Notes: generated by a model from the sequence alone, not told the origin. 64,000 nt of DNA from Allium sativum (GCA_030737875.1 CM060910.1:69386501-69450500), one strand, 5' to 3'. Positions 47,401-59,673 are shown, counted from the first letter of the stretch. Translations and numbers: made by a program.

Positions 47401-48856
47401 CTTTCCAGTATTGAAAAATTCAATTACTGAATCACATAACACAGAGTGTATTTCACCCCAATGTGTCTTATAAAATTTTGCACCAAACCCATCTGGTCCT
47501 GGGCTTTTGTCATTACATGCATTAAAAATGATATTCTTAATCTCTTCTTGCCTGATAGGGGCTAATAAAATATCAGAGCTATTACTGTTAGCTACAAATT
47601 TGAATTCAATGTCAGGAAACATAGAAGGGTAATTATTGGTGTTAAACAATGAGGTGAAAAAATTTATAGCCTCTTGCTCTAACTTTGAGGCTTCATTGAT
47701 TACCAAACCATTTACATCTATTAACTTACCAATATTATTTCTATTTTTCCTGCATGACATTTTAGTATAAAAAAATTTACTGGCCACATCCCCAGCAGTT
47801 AGCCAGTCAACTTTAGCTTTCTGCTTGAGATTTACAGTGTTAATGTGAAGAGCATTGACCAATTTAGTTTGAGCATTAAAAAAATTCTCTGCCTTAGTCT
47901 TGTCTGAACTATTATTATCTAGATCATTCTGAAGCTCTTCACATTCATTCCTGATAGCTTTGATATCATTTTTATTTCTAGCAATATTCCAGGATTTAAG
48001 ATTAGATTTAACTAACTGCAAAGTTTTATTGAATTTGTACTGAGCAGTTCTAAACAGAGTATTAGACAAGCTTTTAGACACTGTTTCTCTATAAATTTTT
48101 TCATACACCCATCCATTCACAAATCTAAAGGGGGAACTAATAAAGTTCCCTTTACCTGTGTTGAGTGAAACAAGTATAGGTGTATGATCACTTGTGTTTT
48201 GAGGCAATGTACTACACTTCACATTTGAAAAGAGATTGATGAAATTTTGATTTAATAAGACCCTATCAAGCTTGCAGTGAATATTTCTGAATTCACCTGA
48301 TTTCCAAGTGAATCTATTACCATGAATGATAGGCTCTATTAGTCCTGATTTCATTACAAACTTAGCCACCTTTTCCAGTTTAGAAAAGGGGACAGGATTC
48401 CCTCCCCTTTTTTCAGAATTATGAAATATAGTATTGAAATCCCTAATCAACACCCATGGTATGTTAATAGTATAACTGAATTGCTCAATACAATTCCATA
48501 ACATGAGTCTGTCATTTTCAAAATTAGAAGCATATATAAAAGTGATCTTTATAACAAGACCACCCTTATTCTGAAATGTGCAGTGAATATACTGCTGATC
48601 AATAAAAAAAACTGATGAGATTCCAAATGATAGGATTATATAAAACCATAATCCTACCATTTCCTCCCATCAGATTATTATTGATAATGCTCCAATTTGA
48701 TAGACTTCTAACTTGTAGCTCATTAATCCTGATATCACTAAGTTTATGTTCTAGTATCCCTATAATACTGGGTTTATGAACATGTAAGAAATTGGCAAAA
48801 TCTAATTGCCTTTCAGGGGAATTAAGACCCCTGATATTCCAAGCAATAATATCCAT
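44488..48856 (-). pseudogene. LINE ORF2: endonuclease-reverse transcriptase, one frameshift
   Basis: The natural start is at 48,856 (MDIIAWNIRGLNSPERQ), the N-terminus of the apurinic-like endonuclease, with E in GILEHKL. The frame breaks at the 8-A run 48,604-48,611 and continues in another frame to 44,488. Downstream are the remaining endonuclease (SDHTPILV), the reverse transcriptase with GIRQGDPLSPYLFS and the LLYADDMLLF catalytic motif, then a zf-RVT region (C-x2-C in KICLLCKS) and a C-terminal tail. Apart from the frameshift the roughly 1,450-codon gene is remarkably open, so the insertion is young. Confidence 0.88.
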
Positions 48857-48897
48857 TAATAAAATAAAATAAGGAAAAAAAGTAAAGGATATTACCT

Positions 48898-50828
48898 CTA
48901 AGGTGGACCACTGAACTTTCTGTTGTCCACTCTAACCTCCTTCTGTTTGCCACTTTTTTTGAAGATTGTGAAATCAGAAGTCTTTAACTGTTTGTCCCAT
49001 TTGGTGTTTTTATTAATGTACTTTTTCCTGAAATCTTGATCTGTAGAATCCTCTGTCTCCTCTACAGTGTTTATTTCAGATAAACTTCTAGTCCTGCCTT
49101 TCTTCCTCTTTTTTGTTGGGGATGAAGGTTTTGATGATTTGGGGGCAACTATTGAGTTCACAGCTTGCTGGATATTATCTTCAGTTATAGCAGATGGCTT
49201 TATCGGGGCAAGTCCAGAAGCTAGCAAGCCAAAATCAGTGAAAATAGGATCAGCAGCTAGAAGCTCACTGCAATCTATCTCTTTTCCTTTTGAATTTTTA
49301 TTATCAGCTTTTGTAATTAAACTTGGGTTCTCCTTTGGGGGGGAGGACTCAATGACCTTTTCATTTTTGTTCCCCTCTGTGTTGTTGTGTTGTTTGCTTG
49401 GTTTTGAGATAGTTTCTTGATGAACTGAGGGAGTATTGCTTAATCCTTCCTCTGCTTCATTTTGACTACAGTCAGTTTGTAAGTTCACATCTGGACTTGC
49501 AGCTGCTTTTGCTTGCTGAGTTGAACTGTCTGCTTTATACCTTTGCTGAGCTGAGTGCATAGCCATGTAATCCTTATCAGCTATGTAAATCTCAGTAGAG
49601 TCAATATTCATATCATCAGAGTTGATGCCATTTGATGGCCTAGCATGCTTAGTAGAATCATCAGGAGATTGGTTGGTTCTTTAGGATCTTTGTTCGAATC
49701 TTGATTATAAACACAATTTTCTAATGAGTTCCCAAAGCACTTACATGACTTGCACCTATCTGGAATTAACTCATATGAAATCTGCTGTGTTATGACTTCC
49801 CCATCCGGCATGAAAACTGCTGCCTCAATGGGGAGGTCAGCATCCGCTCTAATTTCCACAAGAATACGAGCATAACTCAATCGTGTCTCTTTGGCAGTTT
49901 GCTCGTCCATTTTCAGTGGGGTGCCAACTAAGCTTGCTATTCCGCTAAATATCTCCTTATCCCATAAACGTAAGTTCAACTCAGGGAGTCGGATCCACAC
50001 TGGCATCGTGTTCAGAATGTCACGATCCAGTATTGATTCTTTGGTCCATTTCTTTAAGATGATGAGTTTACCATTGATGAAATAAGGTCCACCTTGTAGA
50101 AGTTTTGCACAATCTTCAGCGTTAGTAAATCGGATAATGAAGAATCCGTTTTCACGCGTGAAGATTTCGAATGTCCCTGTCGGATTCCATGTGCGTACGA
50201 CGAAGGCCCTAAAATGATGATATGGGGGGCGTTTGCCAAACACATAGGCGACAACACTGAGCCTCCATTTGCTCTCAGTTCTGATGCTAGCCTCCTCGGA
50301 AACAATAACCCCCTTTTCTCCAATAGACTCGAACGGAGGAATATAACTAAGATCAAAGGAAGAGTCTTGTCCTCCAGTTTTAACCATATCCGCCCAAGAT
50401 GAAGCCTTTAAGCCGGTAGGCAGGAATTGTTTGTGTTGTTGCTGTGGTTCTTGACCATTTCTTGACATATTTCTGGATTGGGTCTCACTTCTTGATTGAA
50501 ATCTTTCTCCATTCGAAGCCGGGAACGGTTTTTGCCTTACTTTGACAGGGATTTCAGATGATCCGCCTGCCCCTTGCTTGATGTGTGTGTTTAAACCATT
50601 AGTCCCGTGTTGGAGTTGGCCTTGGCCAATAACTTTCTTAGGGTTTATGACAGATTTGGGATTTTTCTTTCGATTTACCCTAGTGAACCCATCCTCATCG
50701 ACCAGAAAATCCGGGGGAGGACGAGGAGTGCTAGCTGAGGAATTAGGGGGGGGTTGAGGAGATGAAGAGACCCCTTTCTGATTAGGGTTGTTGTCGAAAA
50801 TAGGATTGAGAAAGGACTTGGCAGCCAT
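48898..50828 (-). pseudogene. LINE ORF1: DUF4283 zinc-knuckle nucleic-acid-binding protein, frameshifted
   Basis: It begins at 50,828 with MAAKSFLNPIFDN. The DUF4283 region includes FTNAEDCAKLLQGGPYFING and SILDRDILNTMPVWIRLP; a zinc knuckle CKSCKCFGNSLENC lies near 49,740. A one-base shift in or near the repeated GGTT of 49,665-49,685 moves the frame, and the rest (to 48,898) is a lysine/serine-rich tail with a KKRKKGRTRS nuclear-type cluster. In L1 elements this protein coats the RNA. Confidence 0.85.
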
Positions 50829-50918
50829 GGCTGTAGTTTCTAAGCTTTTTTTTAAAGAAGAAATTTTTTATCTCTAACAAGTTTTCAATCCCAGAAGCTA
50901 AGATTTTCTCTTAGGACA

Positions 50919-52880
50919 TTTTTTTTTATTCTAACGTGGATGCATACTATATGAGAAATATTCAATACATTAAATATGCCATACTAATTTTGAACAATCG
51001 GGTAATTCATAAAAGAGCATTAATATGTTTAATTTATAAATGAAGATTCGATACTTTAAAAAAAAAAACTAAATTAGAAAATATTTCTTCATAACATGCC
51101 ATGTTATTCTAATAATATCCATCTGATACTTATAAAAGAACGTTTATTTTTTATAAACATGCCTTAAATAAGATGCAAATCACAAACTTTCCTCTTGTCC
51201 GTATAATAATAATTTAGCTTTTATATGGAATGACTTAAAAATATCTATTAATACTAACCAATGATACTGCATAGCAGTAAGTACCCAATAAAAGATCAAT
51301 ATATTACATGGAAATCTGGAAATCCAACAAAAAGATATAATGGTAATATGCTTTTATCCCTTTCAACTATGTAATATATATTATGTTGTAAAAGCCAGCA
51401 AAATAATAAATAGACGAATGATAAAATTGTGGATTTGTAAAATTATCCCAAGTTCTTTTTTCAAGTTCCTTAAAGTTTTTCATGCTTCAGTTTAAACCAA
51501 TATTGCCCATGCTAAGATTAAAAGTATACCATATTCAGTGGGATAATTCATTCTTGATCCACATATTAATTGTTAAAATATAAACCAAAAAAGGAAAAGA
51601 AAGAAACATAAACATAAAGCATTCAGCTGCCTGATACATTTCACTTATTCTATGAAATCTTTCCTCAATGCACCACGATTTACAATAAGAGATCGATTAA
51701 TTTTCAGATTTTTTAACTAATTGCAGTAATGTAGAATCTTCCTAATAAATAAAAGAATACTAGTTACTACTTTTTGTTTAGTGACCAACAACAATTACTT
51801 TTTGCAGTAATACAGAATCTTCCTAATAAATATAGTCAATGTCTTTAGTGAAAATATGAAAGTAAAAAATACTTGAAGAATACCAATTTTATGATAAAAT
51901 AATTAGAGTATATTTCTGGTGGAACGCTGTTCTGCAATGTTATCAAAACCTCACTTTGTTGTAGTGTGGCATTATTCCGTGTGGGACATAAAGTCATGCT
52001 GTAAAGAAAATACAAATTTTGCACCTATGGACTGTTCCTAGTGTCAGTCCTAGTTTTCAGTTGCATGAACTCAAAATTATTATACATAATACTTTTCTCT
52101 TTACTCCTAATTTCTTAATTTATTCAAGCGTCTTTCTGAAATACTTTTTTAAGAAAATACAACTTTTGGTTTCTCATTATTTTATTTCATTGCACACATC
52201 AAAACCACAATCAACCTTATACAACTGGTTTTCATTTCTTCTAAGAAAAAAAAAAATCAGTGCTTTACATTTCAGACTCAAAGTATACATATTTTGTTTC
52301 CAACACATTTCTGTCCAATTGATACTTTTGCACTTAATAGATCGGATCTCTATTTTTTGACGTTGTTGTTTCATAGAACTTGCACTTGACACTGGTATTT
52401 GATACTTGCCTACAACTCCATTTTCTTAAGTTATGTTGTTTCTTTCTTTGGTGTTATTTATCTGTTTCTTTCTTTTTAAAACGACCTGAATTTCACTTCG
52501 TTTTAGTTCGGTCCCACCACCTTATGTTTTCAAGTTTTACGAGTCTGAATTTGCGTATAAGACGACATTGTGCTGGAGCGGCCTCCGCAACTCTTGTATA
52601 AAATGTAAATGTGAACGTTATTACCTATTTCTCCCTAATTGTGTCAGAATTAACAAAAATGCCAGGACTAATTTTTAATCTTAGTTAGCGTTTATTTGCT
52701 AATTTTTTTACTACTTTTTATTGTTGTTTTTTCAATCTTTTACATGTATATTGCATTTTTTTCGTTTATACTAAAATTCTTTTTTTTTGTTTGGTGAAAC
52801 TATTCCTAAATCTTATCCACCCTATCGATCCATACAATAAAAGAGAAAAAAATCACAGTATAAACGGAAGAACAAAATAC
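50919..52880. other. CACTA interior, no clear gene
   Basis: AT-rich. GTCTTTAGTGAAAATATGAAAG at 51,840-51,861 also occurs at 42,989-43,010, on the other side of the LINE, showing an internal duplication in the CACTA body. GCAGTAATRYAGAATCTTCC is repeated at 51,724 and 51,805. Confidence 0.4.
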
Positions 52881-53085
52881 CTTTGTAATTGCACTTTCGA
52901 AGCAGAGAAGCAATAATGTACCTGGTAAAATCATCTCCTTCAATCAACAAAACTCTCAAAGTCCCCCTCGAAATAAAATTCATCAAATTTCAGCCCTTCA
53001 TCGTGTTAACCTGATTTTTCAACTCTTCGCTTTCATCTCCAACCTCCTCATTGTCTAAACCATCATCCATTGATTCTGACATCAT
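52881..53085 (-). pseudogene. captured pseudo-response-regulator exon
   Basis: One minus-strand exon starting at ATG 53,085 (MMSESMDDGLDNEEVGDESE) and ending at a GT donor after 52,881. It encodes the start of a receiver domain, LRVLLIEGDDFTRYIIASLL followed by RKCNYK, which matches plant pseudo-response regulators (PRR5/7/9 type, circadian clock) at the LLVE.DDSTR..LLR.CSY block. An in-frame TGA near 52,990 interrupts it and no further exon is visible. I take it as a transposon-captured fragment. The exact PRR paralogue cannot be determined. Confidence 0.6.
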
Positions 53086-56000
53086 CTAATTCTGCATTTA
53101 GTAAGTTTGTTTTATGCTTATGATCTATGGAAAAAAACTTCATGAAAAATCTGTAAAAAACTAGAAATAGGAAGAAACCGATGACTATAATGTACAGCTA
53201 TAAATATGTATATTGTATAAGGGGGAAACACAAGAAGGTGTTAAAAACCACAGTTTTAATATCATTGAAACTGATCTTGTCATCAATACCGGAACCATGA
53301 GGAAAATTATCGCATGTATACAAGCAGTAAAATTAAATTGGCAGGGTATATGGATGGGATAATTTTATTTCTAAATGCTTACTATCGACATCCATTTGTG
53401 CTGATGATTCTGTACATAACCAGTGTCTATGAAGTAAATATTAGCAGCTGTTATATCATACTAGTACTAGTCACATACGAGCTAAAATCTCGGTAGTTTT
53501 TGACTAATTCTAGAAAAAACGAACAAGTAAAACCCATAGAATACTGACAAAAGATGTTAAATACATGGAATATAGAAAAGAAGCAAGGTTGGGAAATGTC
53601 AAAAAGTTGAACCTGAACTGTACAAAACACAAACTTTCATACTTAATCCAGGCCAATAGCCCATAACTTACTCGAGAAGCAAATTATTACCGAGCATTTC
53701 TAGTCGATTCTTTGTGGTATAAATTTTTTGCTCTTTCGTACCACAAAATTAATTTTACATCTAATTAACACTCAAACTAATCGAAAATGAACTCAGATTT
53801 AAAAATAGAACGTTTTTGCAATATCAAGATGGAAGTTCATTATTAGAAATCTTAAGCTTTCAAGTACTATCAAGCGATAAGAATCTTTCCCCACGGTGGC
53901 ATAGTTCTTTTTTTTTGTTCTTTTTTGATTCGAAACTAAATCATTATCTAGAAAAATGACCATGAACATAAGATAATAATTCAGTGGATCAAATTTAAAG
54001 TGTTTCCATATTAGGAAAATCACAAATTAATAATACCAACATTGTTACCTTGTCCCTGTCACGGTTTCATGTAAATAATGCTTCTCAATGAACTCAAATA
54101 CCTCTGGTTTCGTTGGCTTAATCATAACGTTAATCGATATTAGATCTTGAAGATCCATAAGTAATCCTGCTGTTCTTCAGGTTAAGTTTCAGCATTGGAA
54201 ATCACAGTAAAGAGCGCAGTATGTGAAACCTGCTCACACTTCCATTCAATTTAAGTCCTTTGATTGAAAATGCAGTCCACAATTCAAGCTGCCTGCTCGC
54301 TATGTAATCCACAATTTACTAATTTTCAGCATGCTTACCTACATATGGAAGAAGAGGTTTCACAAATACGTTAAAACACATGGGTAAATATATTCTAAAT
54401 CCGACAAATATAACTGCACTTCTACAAAATGTATGTACTACAGTACAAGAGATAATAGATGGAAGGGTTGAGACAGGTCAAAATAAATATAATCCAAATC
54501 CAACACATAAAACAGTAAAGTCAGATGTGCAGGAACCACAAGTACATATATCTTTACACCTAATTTCCACAAAATCAACCCATAAGTCCACAGACTTTTT
54601 GACCAGCAATATGGGACTTTAATAAATCTAGTTATAGTTCACTAGTTAAAATTCAAACAACAAAAATAACCCTGCAAATAAAACATTCCTCGCCTGATGC
54701 CTGCCAAAATACATTATATTTTAAATGTTGTGTGGCAAAGTAATCAAACCTGCTACAAAATATTATATATATTATTCAGTAATACAGAATTGGAATAAGC
54801 TTATTATCTCCATCGATCTGTCAGTTCATTTACAAGAATAATGGAAAATTAGGTTAAGTTATTGGTTTACCATATGTATCCGCAATAAAAAAGGATGTGA
54901 TATATGTCAGAATCTCAGATAGCTTTATTAGTAAAAAAATTATTTTAAACATATGAATCTCCAGTAATATTGCACTATTACTTCAAGTAACTGTCCAATC
55001 TAAGTTTGATCTCCTTCAGTTTTCTACATAGAATTAACAAGTCCAAACAACCAAAACCTCGTCAACCCAATCAACACAAAGATGCACTACAACGCTAGTA
55101 GCCTCAACGATACATTTCCCATCTTTTTTTTTTACTATATCTAGATAATAGTTATATGAGATAGCTTATGGCTAGTAATTTTTCCAAACAAAGCACAATG
55201 TTACAAGCAATATGCTTTTGGGCATCAGAATGTTATATTCTTCAAACGTTTGAATTCAATGTACACAAGGAAAAAACTTTATCTCAAGGGCTTTGAATTC
55301 AATGTACACAAGGCAAAAACATTTCAAACTTTTGAATTCAGTCTACACATTAGTATTAAAGGTTGATTTCTATTTATGTTATATATTTATTTATATGGAT
55401 AGTGGTTAGAAAAACCATACAACGATTGTTACACAAATGTCGACATACTGCACATTGTCTTACATTCTTATTTCTTTGCATGTAGAAGACATTACTTATT
55501 TTTTTTTAAACCTTGGTTTCCATAGGTTAACATTTGAACTTTTATTCAACAGTAATTTTTTTAATTTTTTATGTTTGTTTAGTATAAGTTCGATATGCTA
55601 CATTGTAAGAAGTGCAAATTGAATTTGTTCTTATATTTCTCCTTTTATTGCCTATAAACAAAGGAAATATATGAGAATTATGAAAAATTGGATGTGACAC
55701 AGAGAAATCGAGAGAATTTAAACAGAACTATGAATAATTAAACCCAAACATTAGTGGAAAAAAAATGTTTCCATAGTTACATCTAGAACTAAACCCAAAA
55801 AATTAAACCCAAACATTATGAAAATTTGGCCTTTCCTACTAGTTGTGCCAACGTCTATAATTTAACAATAAATGTTACATATGTTAGCACTAACCTGGGC
55901 CTACTACACTATTACTTGAAAATTTGATTAATCCTTCTAACTATACTGGTAGATCACAAGATTTAAAGGTACATATTAAAATATGGCTTCTAGATTTATT

Positions 56001-57106
56001 CAACTGATTAATATGTTCTACAAAAGATATCTTATGATTCTAATTGCTCTAGTTTATTTTTTCTTTTTCCAACGAAAATTTGAGAACTGAAATCACCTTT
56101 AAAAACTTTCTACAAATTTAATTGCATTCGTGTATAAGTCATAAAACAGACCAGTCCACAATAGCACATATAAATCACAAACCCACTACCTACAGTCCAG
56201 TAATCAAAGAATGATGATGTGGCATGAAAGACAACTTATCTAAACAATCAAGCATCCTTGCCATCACCATAAGCTGTCTAATCCACTTCAACCACTGAAG
56301 CTAAAAAAATCAACTAAGATGTGAGTACGAATCACCCATAAATATGTATATAATAATTAAAAGTTGTGTACATAAATATATGATTGAAAAGAAAATAAGA
56401 ACGCAAAGGAAAGCAGAATCAATTACCAAGCAGGAGTAAAACATTTATATCAATTAAACGTTTCTGCTAAATTTGTGGTTAAGACTGAGTAATGTTTCCC
56501 TCTGTTGCTAGCAATTTAACCACAGGGTTTTAATCTGAAATTTTATGTCTTCAAAAGAAATCTTTGAATAAAACTTTTTTAACCAAACTATAACTAGGTT
56601 TAGCAACCCGGTTATAAATTAACAATGTGATGGCATAAATTAAGCATTCAAGGGAGTATTAATACAATTAAACATTCGTTAAATGTAATTTTGTTTATTT
56701 TGTCTTCTAGCACTGGTATTTTCACGCACTAAAATCCTCTAATTAGAAGTAAAACACATCTAATTGAAATTAAAAAAGGAAAAATCAAACAAAATGACAT
56801 AAGATAACTATTGTAGTACCTCTAACTGCAGTTCAAATTGGGACGCGCCGATTTAGGGTTTTAGGTAGGTAGTTGACGACTATGTTTCAGACCGGCGGCT
56901 GCGTTAAACTATTAGGATCAGTTATGAGCAAGAGATCAATTTGCAATTGACTGATGATGATCGCAATTAGGGTTTCGTGGTTGAAATTTAGTCCGTGTGT
57001 TGCTTTGAAGTTATTTTGCAGAGTTTGGGTTTCTTTTCTAAGGAGGCGGCGAAGGAAAATGCTTTTTTATTTCCTGCATAAAACAAATTCTCTCCCGCTT
57101 GTTTAA
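53086..57106. other. CACTA interior, no clear gene
   Basis: AT-rich with scattered short frames. A minus-strand segment at 54,052-54,160 reads MDLQDLISINVMIKP and later EVFEFIEKHYLHETVTGT before a GT, with the look of an exon, but I do not recognise the family. TTTGAATTCAATGTACACAA is repeated at 55,250-55,312. Positions 56,820-57,070 are more GC-balanced and may be the CACTA promoter side. Confidence 0.35.
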
Positions 57107-57224
57107 TCGTATAGCGTTAAATGCATTTTTATGCCTACTAGATAGCGTTGAGTACCTTATAGTTGAATAGCGTTTAAAGGAAATGGGCGAACTGATGCTA
57201 TTACAAGCCTATAATGTTGTAGTG
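57107..57224. repeat. CACTA right terminus and subterminal repeats
   Basis: Three copies of (T)ATAGCGTT (57,111, 57,143 and 57,168) lead to the end ATAATGTTGTAGTG, followed by the AAT duplication. The motif matches the left end at 27,254-27,660. Confidence 0.88.
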
Positions 57225-57688
57225 AATTAGTTACATGGAGTTCTAAGAAACATCCTACCATTTCTCGATCCAGTACGGAATCTGAATACAGAAGCATAAC
57301 TAATGCTACTACAGAGATACAATGGCTACAGTCTATACTGGAAGAGCTAAAGCTAAAATCTACAACAAAGCCAATTATGTGCTGTGACAAAAAGAGTGTC
57401 GTATACATGTTAGAAAACCCAATTCAACACGCTCAAACAAAACGCATAGAGATCGACTTGGATTTTGTCAGAGAACTTGTTCAAAGAGGAAAAATAGATA
57501 TAAATCATATACCTGTAGCTTACCAAAGAGCAGACATATTGACTAAAGCCATTACAGTTAAGAACTTTACCAGATTTCGTGTTGAGATAAACGCTGCCAG
57601 AAAAGAAGAGCAAGCAGACCAAGGCAACAAGCTCTCAAATTTTTGCATAGAGCAGGGAAGAAGGAAAAACTTAAAGCATTATCAATGA
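57225..57688 (+). pseudogene. copia RNase H, 3-prime part
   Basis: The continuation of the copia RNase H domain interrupted at 27,253. WSSKKHPTISRSSTESEYRS is followed by KSVVYMLENPIQHAQTKRIE and the terminal LTKA motif. Reading across the gap without one AAT copy keeps the frame, showing that the CACTA element arrived when this part was still continuous. The downstream tail runs to a stop at 57,688. Confidence 0.9.
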
Positions 57689-57733
57689 TCCAGCCTCAAC
57701 AACTCAAATAACTCCAGAAAAAAGGAAGAGCAT

Positions 57734-58108
57734 TGTTGAAAGCTGCAAATATGATACTACAAGCTCATCTAAGATCTGACACCATCGAGACTCAAAACTC
57801 TGCTAATAATCAATTTCAAAGAGAGTATTTTGAAGCGCTGACATAGAAATCGAAATTAGGGTTATAGGAACCCTAGTTTCGAGAGGGGTGTACTAGAATG
57901 AAATGATTCGGCTATCTGATATTTGTTATAAGAGACTTTGGTTAGCATATTGGGCCTGGCCCATTGTCTTATTTTAGTTTATCCAACACGTTGGGATGTG
58001 CATATATACAGCCAACGTTTGTACAGTTTGTACCTATCAAAATCAATTGCAATAGAACATTATGTGTTACAACTTCTTTCTCTACAATATCAGAATCAAT
58101 CTTCATCA
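57734..58108 (+). repeat. copia 3-prime LTR
   Basis: Starts TGTTGAAAGCTGC immediately after a purine-rich tract (AGAAAAAAGGAAGAGC, about 57,715-57,730) and ends AATCTTCATCA, i.e. TG..CA, 375 bp. No 5-prime LTR is available for comparison, so the ends are inferred. Confidence 0.65.
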
Positions 58109-59235
58109 AATTTTATTTTTGGACAAGAATTTTATGCTTGGAATTTTGATAGGAATAAGAAGTTTGCTTGTCATGTATATATTTACATGAACGATGCACT
58201 ATAGATCATGGAGCATGTTTAGGTGTCGATCGCAGCTACAAACGTGGCACAAAATCGTTGGGGTCGCGTCTGATGCGTTTGAAGCGCGAGAATGGTTTAA
58301 CACGCTCAACGGCGTTTGTGTGGAAGTTGAAGTTTGGTCCGTTCAATTTTTAACGTGTTTTGTTTAGTTGAATCAAACCATGATCCGTTCGCATGAACGC
58401 CCGAGCCCTCATGACTCAAGTGCCCATCTTTGACATTTAGGGTGTGTTTTTGACGAATGATAATAGGGTATTTGAGCGTAGGGCTGTCAAAATCATGCCC
58501 ACCCCAACTACCCAACGTTAAATTGGTTGGGTTAAAACCCATTTAAGTAAATAAATTTATTGGGTTGAATCCATCTAACCCAATTATAATAGTTAGGTTA
58601 AAAGGTTCTGACCCATGTTAACCCGTTTAACCCAGAATTTACATCTCCGTCGAAATACGATTCATCCATTTCTACGGTTGCTCTATAATTCCACCGATTT
58701 GCTTTTCAATCGATCGATTAAAACATAAATTTTAAAATTATTTAACAGCTTACCTTCATCTCCGCTTACGTCTTCTCTTCTTTTGATCTAATCGACATTT
58801 CTAAGGTAAAGCACTTGCTTCTCTTTCTACAGATTAATTCGGAATAATTGATTATTTGTATGAGGATTCCAACAATTAAATACTTTCTCTTTCCCATGCC
58901 TTACTAGAAACCGATGTTCAATTATTCGTGTGATTGTATGTTTATATTTTTTACGTTTTACATTTTGTAGTTAGATTAGTGTTTGATTTCTTTTAATTAA
59001 GCTAAATTATCTGAATTTATAGTAATGATTTTCTAAAGAATTCGATTGGAAACAAAATGAACTAAAAACATTGAAGACAATAAGAGAATTTAAGAAGAAA
59101 AGATTCCAGTAAAACTGTATAAGTAGTGTATTTCCTAAGAACATCTACAAAACCCATTATTTAAAGTTTCTTCAAAAGTAGATTTATAACAAAGAAGAGC
59201 AGCTCATCGGAATGTTTAATGAGTTAAAAAAAAGG
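58109..59235. other. no gene; possible hAT end
   Basis: TAGGGCTGTCAAAAT at 58,479 resembles the terminal repeat of plant hAT elements, and the following 150 bp is rich in GGGTTAA/TTAACCC motifs, as seen in such elements. No opposite end was found. The remaining sequence has no recognisable feature. Confidence 0.3.
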
Positions 59236-59238
59236 TTA

Positions 59239-59673
59239 TAGCATAACCAACAATTCGTTCTGTTCACTTTTTCTCTTTCATCCAGACAAACCACCAAGCA
59301 CCCAGCAATACAAAACTAGCCACAACCAGCAACAAACCACTTTGAAAAAATAATATAATACAAATAGTATAAAATAGCAAACAACCCTTTCATCCAACAT
59401 TACCTCTGTTCACAATAGCAAAAAATCTTTGCATGTTTGTTTATTATTAAAAATTTATAACGGCAAAGTCTTTCCCGTTATAAATTTATAAAGGCAAAGA
59501 CTTTGCCGTTATAAACTTATAACGGCAAAGACTTCGCCGTTATAACCACTAGTCTCTGTTCACTCAACCAGCCACGAAACCATTCCAAAACTAGCCACGG
59601 GTGACTGAACAAGCCAGACCTGGTTGCTCTGTGGCTTGTTTAGTCACTAAACAAGCCATTGTTGGTTGTGCTC
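59239..59673. mobile_element. Harbinger MITE, 435 bp
   Basis: Flanked by TTA (59,236-59,238 and 59,674-59,676). Its left end (TAGCATAACCAACAATTCG) matches the right end of the 12-kb Harbinger element. The inverse of its right end (GAGCACAACCAACAATGGCT) matches that element's left end, with similarity continuing for about 180 bp. It contains the same CCGTTATAA palindromes (59,455-59,544). It is an internally deleted, non-autonomous relative in inverted orientation. Confidence 0.9.

Larger units (their letters stand above)
44323..50910 (-). mobile_element. L1-type LINE, full length, frameshifted
   Basis: A minus-strand non-LTR retrotransposon of about 6.6 kb. The 3-prime end is an 11-base poly(A) (T-run 44,324-44,334 on the plus strand). 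The flanking TTAGGACA is duplicated (44,315-44,322 and 50,911-50,918), which implies target-primed insertion. It contains ORF1 (DUF4283 plus zinc knuckle) and ORF2 (endonuclease, reverse transcriptase, zf-RVT). Single-base frameshifts interrupt both ORFs. Confidence 0.9.
27254..57224. mobile_element. CACTA (En/Spm) transposon, ~30 kb, nested host
   Basis: The left end reads CACTACAACAAAACGAGG; the right end reads ATAATGTTGTAGTG, its inverted complement over the outer nine bases. The 3-bp flank AAT is duplicated (27,251-27,253 and 57,225-57,227), as expected for this superfamily. Both subterminal regions carry repeats of TATAGCGTTT. No TNP2/TnpD-like transposase is visible, so it looks non-autonomous. 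Without the nested Harbinger (about 12 kb) and LINE (about 6.6 kb) it would be about 11.4 kb. It carries host-gene fragments (DUF21 type, pseudo-response regulator). Strand orientation cannot be decided. Confidence 0.93.

Noticed and set aside
49067..49420. 117-codon plus-strand frame
   Set aside because: Antisense shadow of LINE ORF1.
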